Shown here: one piece after another, positions 8,063-15,964 of the stretch
Layout: each line of letters starts with the position of its first letter
How positions within the stretch are numbered: the stretch's first letter is position 1
Assembly (NCBI GenBank): GCA_035542155.1
Contig: DATKLX010000248.1
Span: forward strand, 1-18,159
Length of the DNA stretch: 18,159 nt
DNA from: DATKLX01 sp035542155
GTDB taxonomy: Bacteria; Chloroflexota; Anaerolineae; Anaerolineales; Anaerolineaceae
Direction of reading: 5' to 3'
Made by a program: the position numbers and the translations under genes
Notes under the pieces: model-generated
Told to the model about the DNA's origin: nothing
The model's database searches: none
The model's input: the letters and a program-made list of their open reading frames with translations, nothing else

Positions 8063-9255
8063 AAACTTTTCGTCTCACGAGTGATTTGCTTACTGAGCTG
8101 CCTGGAATGGTACAATGACAAAATAATCTCCTCCTGCCTGCGGACATAATCGATACCCGCGAAAGTTACGCCTATTTTTTCCCTGGCAGCGGTCGCAAGG
8201 CGGGTTCTCAGGAAGGGATCTGCCAAAAAACAGCAAATCCGGTCAGCCAGGAGGCTGCTGGCGTCTGCCCCGCTCGTTGGAAACAGCAGCCCTGTCCGCC
8301 CGTCTTCAATAATCTCAGCCGGGCCGCCCCGATCGGAAGCGATCACCGGACAGCCGATGATATTCGCTTCCAGGATCACCCGTCCTAATGGCTCCCGGTC
8401 TGAGGTGAGACAGGAGATGGCCAATTCTGTCGTGATTTCGACGACATCCTGCCGCTGGCCCAGGAAAGTTACCTGCCTTTCCAGCCCCAATTCGTGAACC
8501 AGCCTGTGGAGAGATTCCTCATAAGTTTTTTCAGTCTCCCGCGCGCTGCCAACAATGACAAATCTTGCTTCGGGGAATCGCTCCAGCACCTTTGGAGCTG
8601 CTTGGATGAGCAGGTCTTGCTGCTTGAACGGGGTAATTCGCCCGACCAGGCCAACAGCCGCATGATTTTTCTCGAAAGGAAGAACACGCTTTCCGCTTGC
8701 CCGGTGAAGCCGGGCTCGTTCCAGAATGGGGGCTGGATCGATGTAGTTGTAAGCCAGAAATAATTTCTGTGGGTCGACCAGGTGGAACAGATACTCCTGG
8801 AGATCCCTGGAGATTGTCATAATACCGTCGGCTCGCTGTAAAATTTTCCGGTTTAGCGGCCTGTCAGAGATAAATTCGCGGATATAGATTGCATTGGGAA
8901 TCCCAGCTAGGCGTGCAGCCGTTCCCACCCTGCTCGCGGCTGAGAAAGTATTGCTCATGACAAAATCGACCTCGAGCAGTTTTAACCGCGCCGCAAGCCA
9001 GAGCGATTGCGCCAGATGGAGGCCCGGATATTTCCTGCGCGGGGTTTCGATGTGAGCAGTCCACACGCGAAAGCCGCGCCCAAGATAAAAATCTTCCAGG
9101 CTTCCCGTTCCGGGGGTAAGCATCACACATTCCAACAAAGATGGGTCGGCATTTTGCACGAAATCGGCGATGGACCGCTCTGCGCCGCTGACCACATCGG
9201 GAAGATAGTGGGCAATCAGTACTCGGATTGGCGTTTTTCTATCATTTTGGAGCAT
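8059..9255 (-). CDS. GT4 family glycosyltransferase
   Basis: 398 residues, typical family length. The N-terminal domain begins with IRVLIAHYLPDVVSGAE (10-26), a GT4 first strand and acceptor loop. The donor domain has VGLVGRITPFKQQD and FVIVGSA. Glu288 and Glu296 in EPLGRVILE form the E-x7-E donor pair, followed by GCPVIASDRGGPAEII. It should add a sugar to the lipid-linked unit in the cytoplasm. The donor and linkage are unknown. It sits between a methyltransferase pair (34 bases upstream) and the Wzy-like gene, whose ATG overlaps its TGA by four bases. The last twenty or so residues are basic and polar and probably outside the fold. Confidence 0.9.
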   Translation of the reverse strand: MLQNDRKTPIRVLIAHYLPDVVSGAERSIADFVQNADPSLLECVMLTPGTGSLEDFYLGRGFRVWTAHIETPRRKYPGLHLAQSLWLAARLKLLEVDFVMSNTFSAASRVGTAARLAGIPNAIYIREFISDRPLNRKILQRADGIMTISRDLQEYLFHLVDPQKLFLAYNYIDPAPILERARLHRASGKRVLPFEKNHAAVGLVGRITPFKQQDLLIQAAPKVLERFPEARFVIVGSARETEKTYEESLHRLVHELGLERQVTFLGQRQDVVEITTELAISCLTSDREPLGRVILEANIIGCPVIASDRGGPAEIIEDGRTGLLFPTSGADASSLLADRICCFLADPFLRTRLATAAREKIGVTFAGIDYVRRQEEIILSLYHSRQLSKQITRETKSL

Positions 9256-9289
9256 GAATATTGGATCTTGAGTGGAAGAATTTCTGGGT

Positions 9290-10510
9290 CTACGCCAGGA
9301 GTAATTTCGGAGTCAGGCCAAGCGCTCGTAGCCTGGCTGATATTTCATCCCTGTAGTTGGGGTTCATCACAATCACCGCGTCGGGCTGGTACGCGCACAA
9401 AAATTCGGGAGCCACCACTTGCTGGCCACTGGCAGGCATATATTGACCGGTTTTCCTGGGATTGATGTCGACCACGAATTCAATGGGCGTATCTTCTTTG
9501 AGGAGATTGAGAAAGCTAACGCCCTTTGAACCTGCTCCCCAAACCACCACTTTTTTCCCCTCTTCCTGCAAGGCTGCCAGGCATTTCTTCCACTCGATCA
9601 ATTTTTTCTGATAATTGTCAGCAAACCGCGAGATGGCTTCTCTGTACCGCACATGAGCTTCATTCGTGCTTTGGCCCAAACCTTCCGCACACCCATCTGG
9701 GTTGGCTTCAATGCATAGGAATTGACCCGCATAAGTCTCATAAACCGAACAAAATTGAAATCCATTCTCCTGGATCAGCCTGACCAGCGATACCTGGCTG
9801 AAGTAAGAAAAATGCTCGTAAATAATGTCCCAGATCGAGAGGGCTTCAAAAATGAGTGGAGCATTCGGGACCTCCAAAAATAAAACAGTTTTTCCCGGGT
9901 TATCGATGCTCTCGCGGACCAGGCGGACAAAACCAGCCGGATCAGGAAGGTGTTCCAGCGTATGGCGGGAATAGACAAGGTCGGCGGGGTAATCCAATCT
10001 ATGGGGAGAAAATAATCCCTTCACCAGACGAACCCGGCCGTCCTGCTCCACCAATTCGCCCTGGACCGGAAAGCTGGGATCGTATCCGGTCCCCCAGTTC
10101 CTGCCCAGCTCGCAAAACATGCGTAAGAAATCCCCCTTTCCACTTCCGATCTCGATCAAATTTTTCCCATGAAGATCGTAGCGGGTGATCAGCTCATCCG
10201 CCAACCAGCGGGCATAGTTTTGAAAAAAGGGGGAAAAATGAAGCGAGTTCTCATATCCCTCGGAGTATTCGACGAGCTCAGGCTGGAAGGACCGATTATA
10301 AATATGCGTGCATTGATCGCAGTACACCAGGTCGATCTTACCCCTTGGCGCATCCACCGCCGCTGGACGGCTGGCGCTGAGAACGTTACAAAATATTAGT
10401 GCTTCTCCTACGTTAAGGAGTTCCTTCACGTCATTTGAGCCACAGACGGGACAATTCTGGAATCTGTTTTGAGCGGAAGCTTCTGGGAGATTCATATCAG
10501 TTCGACGCAT
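9290..10510 (-). CDS. Zinc-binding SAM-dependent methyltransferase (sugar C-methyltransferase-like), copy 2 of tandem pair
   Basis: 406 residues in three parts. A zinc knuckle uses Cys20, Cys23, Cys64 and Cys67. A class I methyltransferase core has EIGSGKGDF at 120-128 for S-adenosylmethionine and TLEHL further on. A C-terminal Rossmann-like domain has VVWGAGSKGVSFL and VVDINPRKTG. This layout matches sugar 3-C-methyltransferases such as TcaB9 and TylC3, which act on NDP-4-keto-deoxysugars; the YEHxSYFS segment corresponds to their active-site region. It is clearly paralogous to the next gene upstream over the full length. The two overlap in TAATG. The exact substrate is unknown, and methylation of another group is possible. 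Confidence 0.85.
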   Translation of the reverse strand: MRRTDMNLPEASAQNRFQNCPVCGSNDVKELLNVGEALIFCNVLSASRPAAVDAPRGKIDLVYCDQCTHIYNRSFQPELVEYSEGYENSLHFSPFFQNYARWLADELITRYDLHGKNLIEIGSGKGDFLRMFCELGRNWGTGYDPSFPVQGELVEQDGRVRLVKGLFSPHRLDYPADLVYSRHTLEHLPDPAGFVRLVRESIDNPGKTVLFLEVPNAPLIFEALSIWDIIYEHFSYFSQVSLVRLIQENGFQFCSVYETYAGQFLCIEANPDGCAEGLGQSTNEAHVRYREAISRFADNYQKKLIEWKKCLAALQEEGKKVVVWGAGSKGVSFLNLLKEDTPIEFVVDINPRKTGQYMPASGQQVVAPEFLCAYQPDAVIVMNPNYRDEISARLRALGLTPKLLLA

Positions 10511-11697
10511 TATGCGACAGCTATCAGTTCTGGGGATAAACCCAACTCGTTTAACTGGTGCCGCACTTCCACCTCGTAAATGGGATTCATCACCGCGACA
10601 TAATCCGGCCGGTACATTTTTAAGAAATCAGGACAAACCACTTTTTGGCCCGTTCCGGCCATATAAGTCCCCTCTTTCAAGGGATTGATATCAACGGTAT
10701 ATTCAATTTCATCAAACAAACCCAGGGTGGTCAAGAAAGCCACTCCCTTTGATCCAGATCCCCACAGGACGATCTTTCTGGCCTGTTCTCGTAAGGACCG
10801 GATTCTTGACCGCCATTCTTGAACCTTTTGCGGTGCAGCCTCCGCAAACTGGTCGACCTCAGCCGCCGCTTTGGCCAGATCATCTTCCTGAGACAGAAAT
10901 GGTGTTCTGTAGCCATCTCCGGGCATGGCGGTGATCATCAAGTACTGATCCGCATAATCTGTCCAAAGATCGATCACGTCAAAGCCTGCCCTACGAAACA
11001 ACCTGGCCAGGGATCCCTGGCTGAAATAGGAGCAGTGTTCGTAATAGACATCCCAGAATGCTATATTTGTCAGGATGTGCCTTACGTTTGGGATCTGGAA
11101 AAAAACAACTGCGTCTGGCTGACCTTCGAGCGTATTTCGAATGGTGAACAGAAACTGCCGGGTATTCTGAATATGCTCGAGGGTCATTTTGCAGCAAACA
11201 AAATCAGCCTGAATATTGGTGTATTTTTCGGAGTAGTAATCTGGAAAAAAAGTCAACCGCTCCGGTACAGGTGTTTTCAAGCGGCCTTCCACATAGGCTG
11301 GGTCGATTCCCACGCCTTCATTCTCCCCCAACTCGCACATTAAGGATAAAAACTCACCTTGCCCGCATCCGATCTCAACGATTTTCTTATTCTGCAGGTG
11401 ATAGGCCCCAATTAGCTGATTGGCGAGACGGCTGGCAAAAGCGTTGAAGGTGGATGAATATGCTTGGGTCGATTCATACTGGATGGCATAATTCTCAAGG
11501 GCTGGATCGAAGAGCCGGTTGAAAATAAATCCACATTCCTGGCAAAAGGTAAGCAGGATATCTCCTTTTGGAAATTGCAGTGCTCTTACACGATCATAAA
11601 TCAACTGGACGCTTTGGACGGGGACTCCCACCAACTCATAAAAAGGCTTCAAATTTGTTGATCCACAGCTAAGACACTGAGCCAGTGATGCCATCAT
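10510..11697 (-). CDS. Zinc-binding SAM-dependent methyltransferase (sugar C-methyltransferase-like), copy 1 of tandem pair
   Basis: 395 residues from the ATG at 11697. The zinc site is Cys8, Cys11, Cys52 and Cys55. EIGCGQGEF (108-116) binds S-adenosylmethionine. MTLEHI and YYEHCSYFS follow, then a C-terminal domain with IVLWGSGSKGVAFL and TVDINPLKEG. It aligns end to end with the following gene, including the C-terminal MNPxY segment, so the two arose by tandem duplication and have diverged. A TTG three codons earlier (11706) is possible, but the zinc knuckle starts only eight residues after the ATG, so either gives the same domain. No strong ribosome site is visible. The gap to the secreted-protein stop would be tiny or absent, so this gene is probably in the same transcript. 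Substrate unknown. Confidence 0.85.
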   Translation of the reverse strand: MMASLAQCLSCGSTNLKPFYELVGVPVQSVQLIYDRVRALQFPKGDILLTFCQECGFIFNRLFDPALENYAIQYESTQAYSSTFNAFASRLANQLIGAYHLQNKKIVEIGCGQGEFLSLMCELGENEGVGIDPAYVEGRLKTPVPERLTFFPDYYSEKYTNIQADFVCCKMTLEHIQNTRQFLFTIRNTLEGQPDAVVFFQIPNVRHILTNIAFWDVYYEHCSYFSQGSLARLFRRAGFDVIDLWTDYADQYLMITAMPGDGYRTPFLSQEDDLAKAAAEVDQFAEAAPQKVQEWRSRIRSLREQARKIVLWGSGSKGVAFLTTLGLFDEIEYTVDINPLKEGTYMAGTGQKVVCPDFLKMYRPDYVAVMNPIYEVEVRHQLNELGLSPELIAVA

Positions 11698-11713
11698 CGA
11701 ATCCAAATGGTAA

Positions 11714-12523
11714 TTAGCGGTTGACTACAGGCAAATAGATCTTTTGGGTCTGGGTCGCACAATTAATTGGAGTGTCTGGCCCCGCTGGAGAATCCAGATT
11801 CGAGAAATAGTCGAATATCGCCGTATGTGCCGGAGCCGTGTCTCCTGGGTGAACGACTGTATTTCCTCCATAGAAACCGACCTGGGTCACAGTCATCGAA
11901 TACACGATGGGATTCGTCGGTCCCGCGGTCCAGTTTGTCCCACTCGTTGAATACGATTGAGTCCACTGGTTTCCCGATGATCTTTGCACTCGCATATAGA
12001 GCGGTGAGATATTTCCCACGCCAATTTGTTGTCGATAGTAGGTTGTAGGGTTTTCACCCGTTTTCAACCGGGCGGCGAACATAATTGTGTTCGTGCCGTC
12101 GCCATAGAATTCAAACCGCAACACTGTATCGGGATCTTGTTCTATGAGTATTCCCTGGGTCTGATAGATTGATGATACCCCTGAATTCATCTTTACTTCG
12201 ATCGTAAAATTGTCATCCGCGGCGTTCATCATAAACCGCGGGGCATTGATGGAGACAACCCTATTGGTCGCCCAGATGTCATGATCGTTCACGCCCTGGG
12301 GGACGGAAATGGAAACTGTGCTGCCATTTACAGAATAGGTTGAAGTATCATGTAATGGGTTAATAAAAGTACCCCACTGCGGTTTTATTGAGCAGGTATT
12401 GAAGTTATCTGATGGAAATGAGCCAGCACTCGCAAAAACTGATCCGCCGCTGAATGCCAGTGGAATAATCCCAACCAGGAAGAGTAAAGGTATCCTCAGG
12501 ATAAGGCTAAATCGAGATATCAT
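11714..12523 (-). CDS. Secreted beta-sandwich (concanavalin A-like) protein with short C-terminal Arg tail
   Basis: 269 residues from the ATG at 12523, which has GGAGAG nine bases before it. A TTG nine codons earlier is rejected on that ground. Residues 1-33 form a Sec signal peptide (basic start, long hydrophobic core, SVFASA at the cut). No lipobox is seen. The mature part looks all-beta, with alternating polar and hydrophobic strands such as FTIEVKMNS and LRFEFYGDG, like concanavalin A-type or DUF1349-type domains that bind carbohydrates. Cys44 and Cys255, near the two ends, could form a disulfide closing the sandwich. The last nine residues, KIYLPVVNR, resemble the tail of the neighbouring secreted protein. 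A role in holding or modifying the glycan is inferred from context only. 16 bases separate its stop from the methyltransferase start. Confidence 0.75.
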   Translation of the reverse strand: MISRFSLILRIPLLFLVGIIPLAFSGGSVFASAGSFPSDNFNTCSIKPQWGTFINPLHDTSTYSVNGSTVSISVPQGVNDHDIWATNRVVSINAPRFMMNAADDNFTIEVKMNSGVSSIYQTQGILIEQDPDTVLRFEFYGDGTNTIMFAARLKTGENPTTYYRQQIGVGNISPLYMRVQRSSGNQWTQSYSTSGTNWTAGPTNPIVYSMTVTQVGFYGGNTVVHPGDTAPAHTAIFDYFSNLDSPAGPDTPINCATQTQKIYLPVVNR

Positions 12524-12684
12524 GATATTTTTCTCTCCATCATAGAACAAAGCTCCCGGATGAAAATCCAGGTATGATCAGAATCGAAACGTAATATCTG
12601 GATAAATCCCAACACTATATTTTCGATTAAAGGTCGGATGAAATCTTGGCGCACCTCCTTTATCCTAAGGTTTTTCAGGATTGA
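12524..12684. other. Intergenic region with orphan Shine-Dalgarno and inverted repeat
   Basis: 161 bases between the two secreted-protein genes. On minus, AAGGAGGTG at 12660-12652 is a near-perfect ribosome site, but no ATG, GTG or TTG follows at normal distance. A GTG at 12654 inside it opens 44 codons that end at a TGA overlapping the next ATG (ATGA at 12523-12520). AATCGAAA (12582-12589) and TTTCGATT (12621-12628) form an 8-base inverted repeat with a 31-base spacer. No U-rich terminator is visible. The region may be a leader with its own control, or a decayed gene remnant. Confidence 0.35.
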
Positions 12685-13821
12685 TCATCGAATCACGAGG
12701 GGAATGAATACCCTGGGCTGATTGGTTACGGTGTTCAACGATGTCACGCTGATATTCCCAAAGGTGGCATCGACATAATGGGCAACCAGGATTAACGAAC
12801 CGGTCGCCTGGTTGCTTAATAGGACGGCCCGCTGCAAGGTCCAACCGGAAGGCTCAGGCTGGCCATCGCCCCATACTTTCAAGTAATAAGTCCTTACCGA
12901 GCCGTCGGTTTGGACGCGGGCGCGGAGCCAATAGCGATTGGGGCTGGTAAAGCGGATGGCGAATCCTGTGGAGGTTGTTCCACTTGGAGGAGTCTCGATC
13001 GATAAAAGGTCCGATCCATTTTGTTTCCATTCATACCAGTTCGATGCTCCGATTGGCAGCCAACCGCAGTGAGGCTGCGAGCACACTGCCGGGTCATTCG
13101 TGTGCCCGGTCCAATGGAGATTGACCCCCAATCCCGGGCCGGTGGCATTTGGGGCAGTGTAAGCACGGGAATCCACCGCGTTGATGGTAACCGGGAATAG
13201 GACCTCATAATCTCCCCAGGACATACTTCCAATTGCCACAACGCGGTCATATCCAACCTGGACGGTACGAATACCGCTTGCGTTCCAGTACCAGTTACCA
13301 TCCACAATTTGAAGCACATTCTGCGGGTTAGAAACACTGGACCAATTGATTGAATACGGGATGGGCCAGGTAGTGTTAGCAGAATAGTGGACCGTTACAT
13401 TATAGGTGCTGGTAAGGTTTGCAGTGTTGGTCGCAAATATAACAACGGTGTTCGCTCCATTGTTCAGAGACGCTTGATAGATTTCAATGTTAAAGTCGCC
13501 TTTATCCTGCAACCTGCGCCCATCCGGACCAATACTCAGTGTTTGCGAGGAACCTCCATTCAGACTGAAAGACAGGCTGAGATTATTTGGACTTTCCAGG
13601 TCATACACATTTCCCAGGATATTGACCCAGGTTTGCGGGGCTCCCTGGCTTCCAAAAGTCTGGTTGTTCCCATACCATACCGTAATGACCGGGGCGGTAG
13701 TATCCGCTGCCGCTTGCGGAGCAAAAGTCGATTGCGCTTGAACAACAATTGCATGAGAAAAGAATACACCGATGATTAGAAACCGGACGATATACCGCTG
13801 AAGCCTGAAATGAAACCTCAT
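12685..13821 (-). CDS. Secreted multi-domain beta-sandwich protein with short C-terminal Arg tail
   Basis: 378 residues from the ATG at 13821 with AGAGGA nine bases before it; a TTG fourteen codons earlier is less likely. Residues 1-29 form a signal peptide (basic start, IVRFLIIGVFF core, VVQA cut). After an Ala-rich stretch, DTTAPVITV opens an Ig-like domain (about residues 40-145). A second all-beta domain follows (VDGNWYW, SMSWGDYEVLFPVTI, YWLRARVQTDGS), resembling laminin-G/concanavalin-like carbohydrate-binding folds. Two Cys lie close together (VCSQPHC). No catalytic motif is recognised. The last nine residues, RVFIPLVIR, resemble those of the next gene. Probably exported, with a glycan-binding role suggested by the locus. 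43 bases separate it from the deacetylase stop. Confidence 0.75.
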   Translation of the reverse strand: MRFHFRLQRYIVRFLIIGVFFSHAIVVQAQSTFAPQAAADTTAPVITVWYGNNQTFGSQGAPQTWVNILGNVYDLESPNNLSLSFSLNGGSSQTLSIGPDGRRLQDKGDFNIEIYQASLNNGANTVVIFATNTANLTSTYNVTVHYSANTTWPIPYSINWSSVSNPQNVLQIVDGNWYWNASGIRTVQVGYDRVVAIGSMSWGDYEVLFPVTINAVDSRAYTAPNATGPGLGVNLHWTGHTNDPAVCSQPHCGWLPIGASNWYEWKQNGSDLLSIETPPSGTTSTGFAIRFTSPNRYWLRARVQTDGSVRTYYLKVWGDGQPEPSGWTLQRAVLLSNQATGSLILVAHYVDATFGNISVTSLNTVTNQPRVFIPLVIR

Positions 13822-13864
13822 TCTACCGAATCCTCTCTGCCATAACCGAACCAATTGAGGCAAG

Positions 13865-14692
13865 TTATAAGACCGGTGAGAACTGGCTGATCTTAAAAAC
13901 CTCGCGATCCTGGAAAAAATAGTTCAGAAACTCCCCACAGGCGATATCACCCAAGGTAAGCCAGTTGGGATCCGCGACAAGGCGGGTCATTTGTGAGCGA
14001 TACTGGTTGATGGCTTCTTTTTTAATTTCCAACGCATCTGCGATGGGAATATAGGATTTGAAATCCTGGATTAATTTGAACCCTAGCCCGGTCGATAGAA
14101 CCTTTGAGAAAAAGCTACGCAACCCACCCTGATAAAGATCACGATCGATCCAGGGCCACTGGTCCCAATACCAGATTGGATATTCATAAACTGTCGCTAC
14201 ATATCGCAATTGGCGCATCGCAGCAATGAGGATGCGATTGGTCGATGCATGGTCAGCCGGAGGCTCCTGCGCGTATGGGATCAAGATTTGTTCAGGACGG
14301 ATCCGCTCGAGCAAGGATTTTGCTTTTTCTACCGCCTCTCTTTCAAATAACTTTAACCGCCCATCTGGATATTCCCAGAAATGAACCTGTTCCTCTCCCA
14401 GACCGAGCTTCTTTGAGGCATTCTTCGCCTCGGCGGCCCGGATCAGGCTCATCACTGTTTCAGGCATGAATTTCCGGTGAGAGCTGCTTCCATTGGTCAT
14501 GAAAACCAGGATCACCTGCGCTCCAGCCTTCCGCTTTTTATAAATCGTTCCCCCGCATCCCAACACTTCATCATCTTCGTGGGGAGCGAAAACCAGGGCA
14601 GAGCGCCCCATTTCAGACTCAGAGATGGGTTTCATCACCCGGCGATGAATCGATTTATACGTGCTCAGCCACAATTTTCTTATGGACGTCAT
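13865..14692 (-). CDS. PIG-L/LmbE family de-N-acetylase
   Basis: 275 residues from the ATG at 14692. This zinc-dependent family removes acetyl groups from N-acetyl sugars such as GlcNAc. The metal and catalytic motif is PHEDDE (37-42), with Glu in place of the commoner Pro or Gln at position 39; His38 and Asp41 are kept, and LGCGG follows directly. The second conserved block is ADHASTNR (146-153). This start gives a basic, helical N-terminal leader seen in longer family members and overlaps the upstream GT4 by 38 bases. Starts at 14725 (TTG), 14719 (ATG) or 14635 (ATG, no overlap) cannot be ruled out, since none has a good ribosome site. In this locus it likely deacetylates a glycan precursor in the cytoplasm; no signal peptide is seen. 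Confidence 0.85.
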   Translation of the reverse strand: MTSIRKLWLSTYKSIHRRVMKPISESEMGRSALVFAPHEDDEVLGCGGTIYKKRKAGAQVILVFMTNGSSSHRKFMPETVMSLIRAAEAKNASKKLGLGEEQVHFWEYPDGRLKLFEREAVEKAKSLLERIRPEQILIPYAQEPPADHASTNRILIAAMRQLRYVATVYEYPIWYWDQWPWIDRDLYQGGLRSFFSKVLSTGLGFKLIQDFKSYIPIADALEIKKEAINQYRSQMTRLVADPNWLTLGDIACGEFLNYFFQDREVFKISQFSPVL

Positions 14693-15935
14693 GTCTCTGG
14701 CTGGAAAGATTTTTCTCATAACCAAGGAGTAATTGCGAAACGATATTTTCCCAGGAGAACAGATCGTTTGCCCGAATCTTTCCCGCCCGGCCCATCTCTT
14801 CGCGTAAGGCTGGGTTTGACATCAGATCTGATATCGCCTGAGCCAAATCCTGCGGAGCGTCGGGGGGAACTAGAAAACCGGTCTTTCCTTCTTCCACCAC
14901 ATCGACCATTCCCCCCACGCGCGTTGCCACCACAGGCACACCACAAGACATTGCTTCGATCAGGCTCATCCCAAAGGATTCGCTGAGCGATGGGTTTACC
15001 AGAATATCGGCGCTCTGATAATGTGGGACAAGCAGATCGTGACCAATATAACCCTGAAAATGTATCCGCTCGTGCAGTTCTTTAGGAATCATTTTTTTAA
15101 GCGTTTCGAAATAATTCCCCTGGTAAAAACGCTCCAGCCCACGAACGGTCGGATCGTCACTGAGTTTCACGATGTAATCGACCGGGATCACCCCAATCGA
15201 CCCGACCACCTCCAGCTTCAATTGCGGATATCTTGGAGCAATACGGACATAAGCCTCCACCAGCGTGTGGGTACCTTTTTCTGGAGAGACTCGCCCAACC
15301 ATCAGCAGCTTATCAGTCTGCGCATGATTGACCCGAGAAATTGGGCTGGAGAACAACCGGGTGTCAACGCCATTGTAAATTGTCTGGCATATGGCAGCGT
15401 ACTCGGGAAATTGGCGCTGGATCGTTTGGGTAATATAATCGCTGCATCCCAAGATGAGGTCGACTTTACGGAGCCGCTTGGCAATCATCTCTCGGTCAAG
15501 CTGAGTGAGCCATTCGCAATGCATGTGCAAGGCAATCTTGGCTCGAGGATTCAATGCGCGTATGATCGGAACAAATTGGGAGATATTCTGGATGTGGATG
15601 ACATTGCAGTTCCTTTGGCGAATATCCAGAGCAACCTGGAGGGCGTACTCAAAATGATACAGAGGGCTGGCAAAAAATGGCCGCTTGTGCGTGGACAACC
15701 ACGCCGCCCGGCTGGATATCCTTCGTAAAGTCCGGTGGCTGGCGGCTGGCTTGAATTCAAAAATGAGTTTTCCCTCATGTTCTCTTTTCGCCTTCCACTC
15801 TTTTCCACGTGCATAGACAATTACATCATTTACTGCCGCCAGGCGGCGGGCTACCTCCGTGGTCCAGATGCCAATTGAGTTCGAGGATAGTTTGGAAACT
15901 GAATCCAAAGGTTGGCTGACAAAGGCGATCTTCAT
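14655..15935 (-). CDS. GT4 family glycosyltransferase
   Basis: 426 residues, at the long end for the family. MKIAFVSQPLD forms the first strand of the acceptor domain; MHCEWL in the middle of the domain replaces the usual HGxD. IYNGVDTRLF is the linker motif and MVGRVSPEKGTHTLVEAY opens the donor domain. Glu319 and Glu327 in ESFGMSLIE form the E-x7-E donor pair, followed by a strong CGVPVVATRVGG segment. An insertion around VRGLERFYQGNYFETLKK lengthens the donor domain. The ATG has GGAAAGAG six bases before it. Its 3' end overlaps the deacetylase gene. This is an early glycosyltransferase in block A, next to the sugar-making genes. Donor unknown. Confidence 0.92.
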   Translation of the reverse strand: MKIAFVSQPLDSVSKLSSNSIGIWTTEVARRLAAVNDVIVYARGKEWKAKREHEGKLIFEFKPAASHRTLRRISSRAAWLSTHKRPFFASPLYHFEYALQVALDIRQRNCNVIHIQNISQFVPIIRALNPRAKIALHMHCEWLTQLDREMIAKRLRKVDLILGCSDYITQTIQRQFPEYAAICQTIYNGVDTRLFSSPISRVNHAQTDKLLMVGRVSPEKGTHTLVEAYVRIAPRYPQLKLEVVGSIGVIPVDYIVKLSDDPTVRGLERFYQGNYFETLKKMIPKELHERIHFQGYIGHDLLVPHYQSADILVNPSLSESFGMSLIEAMSCGVPVVATRVGGMVDVVEEGKTGFLVPPDAPQDLAQAISDLMSNPALREEMGRAGKIRANDLFSWENIVSQLLLGYEKNLSSQRHDVHKKIVAEHV

Positions 15936-15964
15936 TTTTTCTCTTTCCGGTCAGGATAGTAGTC

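Noticed and set aside
10819..11343. A 174-codon open frame on plus, antisense to a methyltransferase
   Set aside because: It mirrors a gene with zinc and SAM motifs on minus, and shows no family features of its own.
12520..12684. Read-through extension of the secreted protein at 12685 past its TGA
   Set aside because: The protein already ends in the same kind of tail as its neighbour, so the TGA is the true end. The extension shows no domain features.
15021..15728. A 235-codon open frame on plus, antisense to the GT4 gene
   Set aside because: The minus strand has clear GT4 motifs throughout. The plus reading has no domain logic or ribosome site, and lies wholly within the real gene.
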